From assembly GCA_028284945.1 (NCBI GenBank), contig JANQQJ010000035.1, forward strand, positions 23,219-87,218: DNA of 64,000 bases, read 5' to 3'. Within the stretch, counting starts at the first letter, position 1, and the number at the start of each line of letters is the position of its first letter. This DNA is from Alphaproteobacteria bacterium. GTDB lineage: Bacteria > Pseudomonadota > Alphaproteobacteria > SMXS01. Position numbers and translations under genes: made by a program. This document shows, in pieces, positions 42,962 through 52,167 of the stretch. The notes under the pieces were generated by a model that saw only the letters and a list, made by a program, of their open reading frames with translations, was not told where the DNA came from and made no database searches.

Positions 42962-44236
42962 TTAATCCGCTTTAAATGCGGTTTCGCCGGCGACGACAGT
43001 GCGGAGCACGCGCCCCTGGGCCGGGCGCCCGTCAAAGGCGCTATTCTTGGCTTTGCTGTGGAATTTTTCCGGGTCAATCCGGATCGGCGCGTCCGGGTCG
43101 AAGATCACCAGGTCAGCCGGTGCGCCTTTCTCCAGCCGTCCGCCTGGAATGCCGAGCAGGTCTGCTGGGCTGCAGGTTGCCGCACGAAGGCCCCGCGCCA
43201 GCGGCATATGGCCGCCATGGTCGAGCTCCAGAATCATGGCCAACATGGTTTCAAGGCCGACCGTCCCGGGTTCAGCCAGGTCGAAGGGGAGCCGTTTGCT
43301 CTCCTCATCATGGGGGTCGTGGCTGCTGACAATGACGTCAATCGTGCCATCGGCCAAGCCTGCCACAACCGCCCGGCGATCATCTTCGCTGCGCAGCGGC
43401 GGCGACAGCTTGGCGAAGGTTCTGTACTCAGCGGTTGCCAGCTCATTGAGCGAAAAGTAATGCGGTGCGGTGCCACAGGTCACCGGCAGGCCGCGTGCCT
43501 TGGCCTCGCGAACGGCATCAATTCCCTCTGCCGTTGTAACAAGCGCGACGTGATAGCGGGCGCCCGTCATCTCGACCAACCGCAGGTCTCGTTCGATCAT
43601 CATGACTTCGGCGGCGGCGGGAATAGAGGGCAGCCCCATACGGGTTGCCATTTCGCCTTCGTTCATCACGCCGCCATCGGCGAGTGAGGGCTCTTCGGCA
43701 TGTTGCATGACGATGGCGTCATGCGCCCGCGCATAGGTTAGCAGGCGCCGCATCACCTGCGCGTCCGATATGGCGGCGCGGCCATCGGTGAATGCAAGGG
43801 CGCCCGCTTCACGCAACAGGCCGATCTCTGTCATTTCCTGTCCGGCCAGACCTTTTGTTGCGGCGGCAATCGGATAGACATGGACAGCGGCATCGCGGGC
43901 CAGCCGCATGATGTAGTCGACTAGGGCGACCTGATCGAGCGCAGGACTCATATTCGGCATCACCGCGATGCTGGTGACACCGCCGGCAGCCGCTGCGGCA
44001 GAGGTCGCATCGATCGATTCGCCCAGAAATACCTGCATGTCGACAAGGCCGGGCACCAGGCACTTGCCGTCGCACTCCACCACCTCGCTGCCGTCAGTGA
44101 CGCCGTCGCTAAAGAGGTCCTGGCCGAAATCCCAGATCTTGTCGCCGACGGTCAGCAAGCCGCCGGTCTCGTCCAGGCCGGTCGCCGGATCGATCAACCT
44201 TGCATTCATATAGACGACGCGGCGGTCAGCGCTCAT
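42962..44236 (-). CDS. pyrC: Dihydroorotase homologue, probably non-catalytic (PyrC'/PyrX type)
   Basis: A 424-residue amidohydrolase-fold protein. The segment that should carry the zinc-binding HxH (as in PGLIDPHVHLR) reads VPGLVDMQVFLGESID, so both histidines are gone. Later positions show APHYFSLNE and SSHDPHDEESKRLPF. Such proteins in Pseudomonas and many alphaproteobacteria are non-catalytic partners of aspartate carbamoyltransferase. A true dihydroorotase should be encoded elsewhere. ATG 44236 overlaps the pyrB stop by one base, consistent with stoichiometric assembly. Confidence 0.88.
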   Translation of the reverse strand: MSADRRVVYMNARLIDPATGLDETGGLLTVGDKIWDFGQDLFSDGVTDGSEVVECDGKCLVPGLVDMQVFLGESIDATSAAAAAGGVTSIAVMPNMSPALDQVALVDYIMRLARDAAVHVYPIAAATKGLAGQEMTEIGLLREAGALAFTDGRAAISDAQVMRRLLTYARAHDAIVMQHAEEPSLADGGVMNEGEMATRMGLPSIPAAAEVMMIERDLRLVEMTGARYHVALVTTAEGIDAVREAKARGLPVTCGTAPHYFSLNELATAEYRTFAKLSPPLRSEDDRRAVVAGLADGTIDVIVSSHDPHDEESKRLPFDLAEPGTVGLETMLAMILELDHGGHMPLARGLRAATCSPADLLGIPGGRLEKGAPADLVIFDPDAPIRIDPEKFHSKAKNSAFDGRPAQGRVLRTVVAGETAFKAD

Positions 44237-45180
44237 CAGTCGTCTCCCATATCGGGCAGGTCGCGGCACAGCGCGTCCAGGCATGCCATGCGGATCGCAA
44301 CCCCGGTTTCGACCTGTTCCTGGATCGCGCTGCGCGGTGCATCGGCGATGGCTGAATCAATTTCGACGCCCCGGTTCATGGGGCCGGGATGCATGATCAG
44401 CGCGTCAGGATCGGCATGGGCCAGCTTGGCCGCATCGAGTCCGTAGAAGTGATAATATTCCGGTGTGGACGGGACGAAGGAGCCGCCCATGCGTTCCGTC
44501 TGAAGCCGCAGCATCATCACCACGTCTGCATCCTTCAGGCCGGCTTCCATGTCGTGATGAACTTCCACGCCCATGCGGTCGATGCTGTCGGGCAACAGGG
44601 TCGGCGGAGCAACCACACGGACCAGTGCGCCCATGGCATTCAACAGATGAATGTTCGACCGCGCGACGCGGCTGTGAGCGATGTCACCGCATATCGCCAC
44701 GATCAGCCGGGCGATACGGCCCTTGCGGCGACGGATGGTCAGCGCGTCCAGGAGGGCCTGTGTCGGGTGTTCGTGGCGGCCATCACCGGCATTGATCACC
44801 GCGCAGCCGACCTTTTGGGCCAGCAATTCAGCGGCGCCCGATGATCCATGACGGATAACGAGGGCCGACGGCCGCATGGCGTTCAGCGTCATCGCTGTAT
44901 CGATCAGGGTTTCACCCTTTTTGATCGACGAGGTCGATGTCGACATGTTGATCACGTCGGCGCCGAGGCGTTTGCCAGCCAGTTCAAATGAGGTGCGGGT
45001 GCGGGTCGAATCCTCGAAGAACAGATTGATCTGCGTCCGGTTCTTCAGGATTTTTTTGATTTTCTTGCCGCTGCGGTGGCGTTCCAAATAGGTTTCGCCC
45101 AGATCGAGAAGGCTCTCGATCGCCGCTGGCTGCATCCCCTCGATGCCGAGCAGATGCTGAATGCCTGTTTGCTTCTTCAT
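44236..45180 (-). CDS. pyrB: Aspartate carbamoyltransferase PyrB
   Basis: A 314-residue catalytic subunit for the committed step of pyrimidine synthesis. Motifs are [20 protein letters not shown] (carbamoyl-phosphate loop), [16 protein letters not shown] and [16 protein letters not shown] 45180 starts the conserved [16 protein letters not shown]; the frame is open further upstream but unconserved. No regulatory pyrI gene is nearby. It is translationally coupled to the inactive dihydroorotase homologue, with which it probably forms a dodecameric complex. Confidence 0.95.
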   Translation of the reverse strand: MKKQTGIQHLLGIEGMQPAAIESLLDLGETYLERHRSGKKIKKILKNRTQINLFFEDSTRTRTSFELAGKRLGADVINMSTSTSSIKKGETLIDTAMTLNAMRPSALVIRHGSSGAAELLAQKVGCAVINAGDGRHEHPTQALLDALTIRRRKGRIARLIVAICGDIAHSRVARSNIHLLNAMGALVRVVAPPTLLPDSIDRMGVEVHHDMEAGLKDADVVMMLRLQTERMGGSFVPSTPEYYHFYGLDAAKLAHADPDALIMHPGPMNRGVEIDSAIADAPRSAIQEQVETGVAIRMACLDALCRDLPDMGDD

Positions 45181-45223
45181 TAAAGCCGGATGTATAGGGC
45201 CAAGGGGTGGGCCCGGCAAGCGA

Positions 45224-45688
45224 TCAGTTGCGGCTGATGAAATCGAGTGCTCCTTGAAGGATGTAGCTGGCGGCCAGCGCGTCGACCACTTTGGCCCGCT
45301 TGGCGCGGGTAACATCAGCGTCAATCATGGCGCGTTCGACAGCAGCGGTGGACAGCCGTTCGTCCCAGAACGTGACCGGCATGTCCCGGATACCCATCAG
45401 ATTGCGCGCGAACTGACGGGTCGACTGGCAGCGCGGCCCTTCGCTGCCATCCATGTTGACGGGTAGGCCCAGAACGATCCCACCGATGCCGCGTTCGTCG
45501 ACCATTGCCAGCAGTTTTTCGGCATCCTTTGTGAACTTGCCGCGTTTGAGCGTCTCGACCGGGCTGGCGACCATCAACGCGCCGTCGCTGACAGCGATGC
45601 CGATGGTCTTGGTCCCCAGGTCAAGGCCCAGCAGCCTTGCGCCCGGGCGAAGCGCTGATTTCAGATCTGAGACTCCGGTTTCCAGCAT
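45224..45688 (-). CDS. ruvX: Holliday junction resolvase-like protein RuvX (YqgF)
   Basis: A 154-residue RNase H-fold protein acting in pre-16S rRNA 5'-end maturation. Conserved parts are [18 protein letters not shown] with the first catalytic Asp, [17 protein letters not shown], and [20 protein letters not shown] with the Glu and Asp. It ends [15 protein letters not shown]. Length is standard. It lies 43 bases upstream of pyrB on the same strand and diverges from the TonB receptor gene. Confidence 0.93.
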   Translation of the reverse strand: MLETGVSDLKSALRPGARLLGLDLGTKTIGIAVSDGALMVASPVETLKRGKFTKDAEKLLAMVDERGIGGIVLGLPVNMDGSEGPRCQSTRQFARNLMGIRDMPVTFWDERLSTAAVERAMIDADVTRAKRAKVVDALAASYILQGALDFISRN

Positions 45689-45752
45689 CGGGGGAACATA
45701 TGCCGCGCATGCTTCCAGGTAAACGCTTCAGGCCTTTATCAAAATTGCAATT

Positions 45753-45771
45753 GATAATGACTCTCATATGC
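45753..45771. promoter_or_regulatory. Fur-box-like site upstream of the TonB receptor
   Basis: GATAATGACTCTCATATGC closely matches the classic GATAATGAtwATCATTATC consensus, especially in the left half. It lies 45 bases before the chosen receptor start. Iron repression by a Fur-type protein is therefore likely. Confidence 0.7.
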
Positions 45772-45815
45772 AATAGTGAAGGAAGATCATAAGAACATTG
45801 ATGGAGGGTGGCTCA

Positions 45816-47954
45816 GTGAGAGATGGGTTTGGGATAACGAAAATCGTCATGGCCGTTTTGGCGTTTTCAGGTGCGCACGCAGTTGCTCAGCCTGCTGAAC
45901 CCGAAAATGACGTCGAGACGATAACGGTCGTGGGAAGCCAGGATGCCTATTTTGACCGTGACGTCGATACCGGCTCCAAGATCGGTGCTGACATCTTTGA
46001 CATGCCGTCGAGCCTGACCGTAATCAACGCCACGTTTCTTAATGATCTGAGGGCTGAAACCGTCGCCGATGCGTATCCCTATATTCTTGGTCTTAGCCAG
46101 TCGGGCATTAATGCGAACAACTTCACCCTGCGTGGCCTGACATCGGATTTGCAGAGTGTGCAGGTCAATGGGTTGCCCGGATTGGCGTCGCGTTTCGGGT
46201 CACCAACAACGGCAAATGTTGAGCGCATAGAGGTTCTGAAAGGACCCGCGTCCGTCCTCTACGGGCTTATGGAGCCAGGTGGCTTGGTCAATATCATCAC
46301 CAAACGTCCAGAAGCGGACTTTGCAGCTGAAGTCTATCTGACTGGTCAGATTTATGCCGGTGGGCCCAGCGGAACCGGGACCAATGCAGGCGGTACCGCG
46401 ACATTTGATGTGACCGGCCCGATTGACCGTCAGGGACGCTGGCTGTTCAGGATGATCGGCAGTCTGGAAAACGTTTCGTCATTCCGCGACGGCGTTGGTT
46501 ATGAAAACTATTATCTGTTTCCGTCGCTGAGTTATGTGATCGACCCTCATTCAAGGATTACGGTCGGCGTTGAGCTTCTGAAAGAAGAGAGTGACGCGGA
46601 TGATGGTCTGGTGGCGGTCAACAACGATGTTGACCTGACCGCGCCGATCAATGTGCGTTACCAGGAGGACGGTGACTTCGACAACGACAAGGGCCTCGTG
46701 CTGTTTGCGGTTTGGGACCAGGCCCTGTCAGAGCGTTGGGCCCTGCATGTCAATTGGCGCAGCACTTTTCATGAAGATCAACGGCGTCTGTTCGAAAACA
46801 ACCGCGTCAACGATACGGAAGACCCGCTCGAGGCGACTTTGCGCAGAAGGGACCGCCACCAACTCAATAAGCGCGAGTATCATTTCCTGGATGCCCGCCT
46901 GACGGGCCGGTTTAGGACCGGGAGTATTGAACACACATTGCTGATCGGCGTGAATGGCGGATTTGAACGTGCTGATTTCGAGCGTATCCGGTTCGGGTCA
47001 GCGATCACGCCTAACATCAGTGTATTCGATCCTGAATTCGGCATTGGCGTGCCGTCAGCCATCACCAATGGGACTGATCGCATTACGGATGAATGGAACT
47101 ATGGGTTCTATGTGCAAGACGTTGCGCGCGTGACGGACTGGCTGATCTTGATGCTGGGCGGGCGGTATGAGTCCCAGAGCGTTGACTTCATCGAGCAGAA
47201 TAGTGGTCGAGAAGACAAACAGACCACGGACGCGTTTGTCCCGTCTGGCGGGATCATTTTTCAGCCAACGGAGAATCTGTCACTTTATGCCAGCTATAGC
47301 GAATCCTTCGATCCGGCTTCGGTCGAGCGTCGTGACGTTCTTGACAACCCGTTTGATCCGGAGCGCGGCCGCCAATATGAAATCGGTGTCAAATCGGCTT
47401 TATGGGACGGTCGCGCCAACCTGACCGTCGCGGCATTCGATATCCGCAAGACCAATATTACCGAGCGCAATGTCGACAGAGAATGGGAACTGTTGGGCGA
47501 GCTTCACAGCCAAGGCATTGAATTCGAGTTCCAGGTTTTGCCGATTCCAAATTGGCAGATCAGAATTGGGTATGCGTATGTCGACTCCATTGTCGCGGAC
47601 AGTGCCAATGCGGCTGTTGAAGGCAACTCCAATGCTTTTGCACCCAAACATGATGGGTTTGTGTGGACTCGTTACAATATTCCCAATGAGGTACTTGGCG
47701 GTCTGCTCGGCATCTCCTTGGGTGTCAATTTTGAATCGGCCAGGTTCACCAGCGCGAACGCCGGATCGCGCGTTCGGTTGCCCGGCTATGCCCGGGTCGA
47801 TATCGGGGTCTATTTCGATGTTGGCAATCTAAGCTTCGCGCTCAATGTGGAGAACCTGTTCGACAAGCGCTACTTCACCGGCGGGACAAATGACACGCGG
47901 CTCTATCCCGGTGACCCGCGTTTGATAACGTTGTCGCTCCGGGCCGGCTTCTAG
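45816..47954 (+). CDS. TonB-dependent siderophore receptor
   Basis: A 712-residue outer-membrane receptor. The signal peptide (KIVMAVLAFSGAHAVAQ) is followed by TonB-box-like VETITVVGSQ, a plug domain (MPSSLTVINATFLNDL; RIEVLKGPASVLYGLMEPGG) and a 22-strand barrel ending in LSLRAGF with the terminal Phe needed for assembly. Such proteins import ferric siderophores with TonB energy. GTG 45816 has GGAGG 8 bases upstream; ATG 45801 would place that site inside the gene. A Fur-box-like palindrome sits just upstream. No siderophore biosynthesis or ABC gene is adjacent. Confidence 0.92.
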   Translation: MRDGFGITKIVMAVLAFSGAHAVAQPAEPENDVETITVVGSQDAYFDRDVDTGSKIGADIFDMPSSLTVINATFLNDLRAETVADAYPYILGLSQSGINANNFTLRGLTSDLQSVQVNGLPGLASRFGSPTTANVERIEVLKGPASVLYGLMEPGGLVNIITKRPEADFAAEVYLTGQIYAGGPSGTGTNAGGTATFDVTGPIDRQGRWLFRMIGSLENVSSFRDGVGYENYYLFPSLSYVIDPHSRITVGVELLKEESDADDGLVAVNNDVDLTAPINVRYQEDGDFDNDKGLVLFAVWDQALSERWALHVNWRSTFHEDQRRLFENNRVNDTEDPLEATLRRRDRHQLNKREYHFLDARLTGRFRTGSIEHTLLIGVNGGFERADFERIRFGSAITPNISVFDPEFGIGVPSAITNGTDRITDEWNYGFYVQDVARVTDWLILMLGGRYESQSVDFIEQNSGREDKQTTDAFVPSGGIIFQPTENLSLYASYSESFDPASVERRDVLDNPFDPERGRQYEIGVKSALWDGRANLTVAAFDIRKTNITERNVDREWELLGELHSQGIEFEFQVLPIPNWQIRIGYAYVDSIVADSANAAVEGNSNAFAPKHDGFVWTRYNIPNEVLGGLLGISLGVNFESARFTSANAGSRVRLPGYARVDIGVYFDVGNLSFALNVENLFDKRYFTGGTNDTRLYPGDPRLITLSLRAGF

Positions 47955-47965
47955 CGGCGGCGCGT

Positions 47966-48532
47966 TTACTCGGCAGCGCGCAGTACAAGCTGCTTTAGGC
48001 TGTTTAGTAAGGCGTGGAGGTGAGCCTCGTTCTTTGCCTGCGTCTTGGCCGATGACGCAAAAGTTTGAATGAGATCGGCCAACTCGGCGACCGACATACC
48101 CGACTGGGCGATCTGTGCCTCGAAGGGTTGCAGGATGTCCGCAGTAACTGCGCGGAACCGTGCATCATTCTCCTCAATCTCCTCGCGGCTAGCGGCGTTC
48201 ATGCCCTGAATGAGGTCTTCCGCGTTGGGGGAGGTGTGCAGCATGGAAAAGGGCCGGACTGCGACCTGTTCGAAAACAAGGTCAAGCTGCGGGCCAAGAC
48301 CTTTCACCGTTTCCAGCCCGGCTTCGATATTGCTGATCCCCCGGTCTGTGAAGAGGCGGATGGTCGCGCGCAGCACGTCGTCTTTGTTGGAGAACGTGTT
48401 GTAGAGCGTCTGACGGGCGACCCCGGCCTCCTTGGCGATGTCGTTCATGCTGGCGCGCTGGACGCCGTAGCGTAGGAAGACCTGTACCGCCGCTTCGATC
48501 ATGCCGATTTCCCGCTCGTTCATGGTTGACAT
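47966..48532 (-). CDS. TetR family transcriptional regulator
   Basis: A 188-residue regulator. The helix-turn-helix is at about 8-55 (GMIEAAVQVFLRYGVQRASM, then DIAKEAGVARQTLYNTFSNK), followed by a helical ligand-binding domain. The start is adjacent to two 21-bp operator-like repeats at 48536-48583, which lie between it and a divergent hydrolase gene. It therefore most likely represses itself and the hydrolase. The ligand is unknown. It is convergent with the TonB receptor, 11 bases apart. Confidence 0.9.
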   Translation of the reverse strand: MSTMNEREIGMIEAAVQVFLRYGVQRASMNDIAKEAGVARQTLYNTFSNKDDVLRATIRLFTDRGISNIEAGLETVKGLGPQLDLVFEQVAVRPFSMLHTSPNAEDLIQGMNAASREEIEENDARFRAVTADILQPFEAQIAQSGMSVAELADLIQTFASSAKTQAKNEAHLHALLNSLKQLVLRAAE

Positions 48533-48535
48533 ATG

Positions 48536-48583
48536 GACAAATAGACGCTTATTGTCAAATTAGACAAATAGACGGTAATTGTC
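48536..48583. promoter_or_regulatory. Doubled TetR-type operator, two 21-bp sites
   Basis: GACAAATAGACGCTTATTGTC (48536-48556, given in part: GACAA-N11-TTGTC) is repeated as GACAA-N11-TTGTC at 48563-48583 with 19 of 21 bases the same. Each is an inverted repeat and centres are 27 bp apart. They fill the gap between the divergent TetR and hydrolase genes. Confidence 0.75.
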
Positions 48584-48611
48584 CAAATGACTTAGGCGGA
48601 AGGCAATGGCA

Positions 48612-49628
48612 ATGAACACGGTGAGAGTATTGGGGATCTTAACCATTCTCAGCGTGAGCTGGAGCTTGCCCGGCGCTGCTTTGGGTACTGAAGAAAGGAA
48701 CGAACAGATGAATGTGAGCGTAATAGGTGAGCAGATGGCCAAACTCTTTATGGTCCCGCTGCCGCAGCCATTCCCCAAAACGCCTGCCGACTATGGGCTT
48801 TCCTATCGCGACGTCGAGTTCCCGACTCGTGACGGTCTGACGCTGCGCGGCTGGCTGGTGGGCGAAGGCGCCGACAAGGTCGTGATCATGACCCATTTTG
48901 GCTATCGGGCGAATCGCTATGGCTACCAGCTGGCGCATCAGCCTGAAGGGTCGACCCCTTATGAGCATGAGATCGAGTTTGTGAAGGTTGCCGAGCGCCT
49001 GGTCGAGGCGGGGTATGCGGTCCTGATGTACGATCTGCGCAATCACGGCGAAAGCGACAAGACCGAGCTGGGCGTGGGTACAGGTGGGCATGACGAACGC
49101 TTCGACGTGATTGCCGCCGTCGAATTCATTGCCAATGAGGCTGCGACCTCAGGCAAGCCGATCGGCCTGCTGAGTTATTGCTATGGGGCCAACACGTCCT
49201 TCTTTGCGATGCAGGAGGATCAAAAGGTATTCGAGAACGCCGGCGTGAAGGCGATGGTGGCCTTGCAGCCGCTCAGCAACGGGCTCTACCTGAAATCGAC
49301 CGGCGTCTCCGAGGAGATCTACGAGGAGGCTGAGGCCTACTATGTGGAAAACACCGGCGGCTACTCCTTGATGGCGCCGATTGAAGGGGCTGCAAAGTCG
49401 ACCTCAATCCCCACGCGCCTCGTCCAGGCACGCCAGGATCCGAATACAGATCTTGGTTGGATCGCCGAGCTCTTCGGTAACATCCCGGTTGAGAAGGAAA
49501 TGTACTGGCTGGAGGAACCGACCCATCGATTCGATGGCTATAATTGGTTCGCCGATCATCCGCAGGACATGCTGACATGGTTCGATCAGCATGTACGGAC
49601 TGAAGTCCCGGTCGCAGAAACGAATTAG
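48612..49628 (+). CDS. Secreted alpha/beta hydrolase with Cys at the nucleophile position
   Basis: A 338-residue protein. An N-terminal signal peptide (MNTVRVLGILTILSVSWS, cleavage near GAALGTEE) precedes an alpha/beta hydrolase domain with MTHFGYRANRYG and YAVLMYDLRNHGESDK. The nucleophile elbow reads LLSYCYGANTS, giving Cys rather than Ser, as in dienelactone hydrolases. A possible acid is Asp in ARQDPN, and the likely His lies in EEPTHRFDGYNWF. ATG 48612 has GGAAGG 8 bases upstream, better than ATG 48606. The operator pair upstream suggests TetR control. The substrate is unknown. Confidence 0.82.
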   Translation: MNTVRVLGILTILSVSWSLPGAALGTEERNEQMNVSVIGEQMAKLFMVPLPQPFPKTPADYGLSYRDVEFPTRDGLTLRGWLVGEGADKVVIMTHFGYRANRYGYQLAHQPEGSTPYEHEIEFVKVAERLVEAGYAVLMYDLRNHGESDKTELGVGTGGHDERFDVIAAVEFIANEAATSGKPIGLLSYCYGANTSFFAMQEDQKVFENAGVKAMVALQPLSNGLYLKSTGVSEEIYEEAEAYYVENTGGYSLMAPIEGAAKSTSIPTRLVQARQDPNTDLGWIAELFGNIPVEKEMYWLEEPTHRFDGYNWFADHPQDMLTWFDQHVRTEVPVAETN

Positions 49629-50161
49629 GTGTTTTCTTCAGCCCAGGCCATGGCCTTCACCAGCTCCGCTTCCAGCCAGGGACCTTTTTCCTGATTATAG
49701 GCAAAAGAATCCTCTGGATGCAGCGCCGCAGCCCGTTTTTTCTCTGCCTCATAGGCCCGGGCGCGATCAGGATGTTGGCGCAGATAATCGCGGAAAATCA
49801 GGTGGGGCGGAATTTCTGCGGATTGTTTTGCATAGATATGGACATGAAAAAGCCGCTTGCCGTCCTGTTCCAGCGTGCAAAACCGGCGTCCGGCGATGCC
49901 GAATTCGCCGTGCCACTCAAACCCTAATGCTTCCAGCGCCGGGCGCAGACTATCCAATACGGCCGCGCGGTCGACAATCGGCATCAGATCGATGGTGGGT
50001 TTGGCCGCCAGGCCGGGTACCGATGTCGATCCGAAGTGCTCGACCCGGGCGACCAGCGGGTCGGCAAACGCTTTGATCAAGTGCGCCATGTGCCGGGCTT
50101 TTTCGGTCCAGTCAGGATCATGGTCGACGATCCGGACCGGGTGGGGCAGGGGATCAGGCAT
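49625..50161 (-). CDS. GrpB family protein (UPF0157)
   Basis: A 178-residue nucleotidyltransferase-fold protein. It has VRIVDHDPDWTEKARHMAHL, then ARVEHFGSTSVPGLAAKPTI and DLMPIV, and YAKQSAEIPPHLIFRDYLRQ, the GrpB signature. The GS..VPG..AKPxxD stretch resembles a minimal nucleotidyltransferase active site, although activity is not established. ATG 50161 starts the conserved region; ATG 50176 adds five residues. Its stop overlaps the hydrolase stop by 4 bases. Confidence 0.85.
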   Translation of the reverse strand: MPDPLPHPVRIVDHDPDWTEKARHMAHLIKAFADPLVARVEHFGSTSVPGLAAKPTIDLMPIVDRAAVLDSLRPALEALGFEWHGEFGIAGRRFCTLEQDGKRLFHVHIYAKQSAEIPPHLIFRDYLRQHPDRARAYEAEKKRAAALHPEDSFAYNQEKGPWLEAELVKAMAWAEENT

Positions 50162-50180
50162 GTCCGCACTATACATTTTG

Positions 50181-50332
50181 TCGTGCCGTCATTGCGAGCA
50201 AAGCGAAGCAATCCAGAGTTATGAGGGAATTTGGAAAGGTCCCTGGATTGCCGCGTCGGCCTCTCGCCTCGGCGAAGCCGGGGCTTCGCTCCGGCGTAGC
50301 TGGGTCAGCCTCCTCGCAATGACGTCGTCACG
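50181..50332. repeat. Foldback repeat element between grpB-like gene and gatC
   Basis: CGTCATTGCGAG (50187-50198) and CTCGCAATGACG (50313-50324) form perfect terminal inverted repeats. CAATCCAG (50209-50216) and CTGGATTG (50243-50250) form an inner pair. The right half is GC-rich with further hairpins around CGAAGCCGGGGCTTCG. This is a familiar non-coding repeat unit of proteobacterial genomes, with no coding capacity. Confidence 0.85.
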
Positions 50333-50395
50333 TGTTGCCCAGTCTCGCAATACCGGCTAGCTTGCGCGCCGCAATTCAGCAGTGTTGGAGTCCCC

Positions 50396-50683
50396 ATGTC
50401 GGTCGATACGAAAACGGTCGCGCGCATCGCGCATTTGGCGCGTCTCAAAGTGCCCGAAGAGGCGCTGGAGCCGATGGCCGGTGAGCTCAATCAGATTCTC
50501 GACTGGGTTGAGCAACTTGAAGAGGTCAATACAGATAACGTTGCGCCGATGACCAGCGTCGTGCATGCCGATTTGCCACGCCGCGAAGATAAAATCACCG
50601 CAGGCGACCAGAGGGACGATGTGCTGAAAAACGCGCCCGATGCCCAGCATGGATTTTTCGCCGTTCCAAAGGTGATCGAATAG
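50396..50683 (+). CDS. gatC: Asp-tRNA(Asn)/Glu-tRNA(Gln) amidotransferase subunit C
   Basis: A 95-residue subunit that bridges GatA and GatB in the amidotransferase. It begins [20 protein letters not shown] and ends [17 protein letters not shown], both signatures. The middle carries [24 protein letters not shown] lies about 8 bases before the ATG. gatA follows after 2 bases. The complex converts misacylated Glu-tRNA(Gln) or Asp-tRNA(Asn) to the correct amide in bacteria lacking GlnRS or AsnRS. Confidence 0.95.
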   Translation: MSVDTKTVARIAHLARLKVPEEALEPMAGELNQILDWVEQLEEVNTDNVAPMTSVVHADLPRREDKITAGDQRDDVLKNAPDAQHGFFAVPKVIE

Positions 50684-50685
50684 CC

Positions 50686-52167
50686 ATGACCAAACTGATC
50701 GATATGAGCATCGCAACGGCCCTGGACCATCTGGAAAAGGGGACGTTTTCGTCGCGCGAACTGACCGAGTGCTACCTTGCCGCCATTGAGCATGGCGGCT
50801 CGCTGAACGCTTTTGTCACCGCGACGCCTGAAAAGGCACTTGAGATGGCGGATGCCGCCGATGCCGCGCGCAAGTCCGGTGATGCGGGACCGATGTGCGG
50901 CATTCCGCTGGCGATCAAGGACCTGTTTTGTACCGATGGGGTCAAGACCACGGCCTCCAGCCGCATCCTGGGGGAGTTTGAACCTGCCTATGAATCGACC
51001 GTGACCGCCAATTTGTGGCGTGACGGCGCGGTGCTGCTGGGCAAGACCTCGCTCGACGAATTCGCCATGGGGTCGTCTAACGAAAACAGCTATTTCGGCC
51101 CTGTGGAAAATCCCTGGCGTGCGGCAGATGGCGCGTCGCGTGTGCCTGGCGGGTCGTCAGGCGGGTCCGCGGCAGCAGTAGCTGCCAATCTGGCTGCGGG
51201 CGCTACGGGCACGGATACGGGCGGGTCGATCCGCCAACCGGCGAGTTTTTCCGGCATTGTCGGCATGAAGCCCACCTATGGCCGCTGTTCGCGCTGGGGC
51301 ACGATTGCTTTTGCGTCCTCGCTTGATCAGGCCGGACCATTGACCAAGACGGTCGAAGATGCCGCGATCATGCTGGGCTCGATGGCCGGGTTTGACCCGA
51401 TGGATTCAACGTCAATCGACCGGCCGGTGCCGGATTACCGCGCGGCCCTCACCGGCGACGTAAAGGGACTGAAAATCGGTATCCCGAAGGAATATCGACT
51501 GGACAATGCCCCGGCGGAGATTCTCAATCTTTGGGATCAGGGGGCGCAATGGCTCGCCGACGCGGGTGCGGAGCTGGTTGATATCTCGCTGCCACACACA
51601 TCCTATGCGCTGCCGACCTACTATATCGTGGCGCCGGCCGAGGCGAGTTCGAACCTGGCCCGCTATGACGGTGTTCGCTATGGCATTCGCGAGGCTGGTG
51701 ATGACCTTATCGACATGTATGAGAACACCCGCGCGGCCGGTTTCGGCGCGGAAGTCCGCCGCCGCATTCTGATCGGCACCTATGTGCTCTCCGCCGGCTA
51801 TTACGATGCCTATTACCTGAAAGCACAGAAGGTCCGCACTTTGATCGCGCAGGACTTTGACAGCGCGTTCCAGGATGTCGATCTGGTGCTGACGCCGACC
51901 GCGCCGTCGGATGCGTTTGTGGCGGGCGCAAAATCAAACGATCCGATCGAGATGTATTTGAACGACGTCTTCACTGTTCCCGCGTCTCTGGCTGGTCTGC
52001 CGGGCATTTCCGTGCCGTCGGCGTTGTCGGACGAGGGATTGCCGCTGGGTCTTCAACTGATTGGGCGGCCGTTCGATGAGGAAACGGTGCTGCGCGCAGG
52101 CCAGGTGTTGGAAAGTGCTGCAGAGTTTACCCACCGGCCAACCGAGTGGTGGAAGGAGAACGCCTGA
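50686..52167 (+). CDS. gatA: Asp-tRNA(Asn)/Glu-tRNA(Gln) amidotransferase subunit A
   Basis: A 493-residue amidase-signature enzyme that releases ammonia from glutamine. The Ser-cisSer-Lys triad is visible: Lys in [13 protein letters not shown] (about residue 77), and the two Ser in [19 protein letters not shown] and [19 protein letters not shown]. The Gly/Ser-rich loop is complete and length is normal. It lies between gatC and gatB, overlapping gatB by one base (TGATG). Confidence 0.96.
   Translation: MTKLIDMSIATALDHLEKGTFSSRELTECYLAAIEHGGSLNAFVTATPEKALEMADAADAARKSGDAGPMCGIPLAIKDLFCTDGVKTTASSRILGEFEPAYESTVTANLWRDGAVLLGKTSLDEFAMGSSNENSYFGPVENPWRAADGASRVPGGSSGGSAAAVAANLAAGATGTDTGGSIRQPASFSGIVGMKPTYGRCSRWGTIAFASSLDQAGPLTKTVEDAAIMLGSMAGFDPMDSTSIDRPVPDYRAALTGDVKGLKIGIPKEYRLDNAPAEILNLWDQGAQWLADAGAELVDISLPHTSYALPTYYIVAPAEASSNLARYDGVRYGIREAGDDLIDMYENTRAAGFGAEVRRRILIGTYVLSAGYYDAYYLKAQKVRTLIAQDFDSAFQDVDLVLTPTAPSDAFVAGAKSNDPIEMYLNDVFTVPASLAGLPGISVPSALSDEGLPLGLQLIGRPFDEETVLRAGQVLESAAEFTHRPTEWWKENA

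Noticed and set aside
45689..45815. Cobalamin riboswitch upstream of the TonB receptor
   Set aside because: The gap is about 125 bases and lacks a B12-box-like sequence. A Fur-box-like site explains the regulation better.
48536..48583. Short CRISPR-like direct repeat
   Set aside because: Only two copies, each with dyad symmetry, lie next to a TetR gene. An operator pair is the simpler reading.
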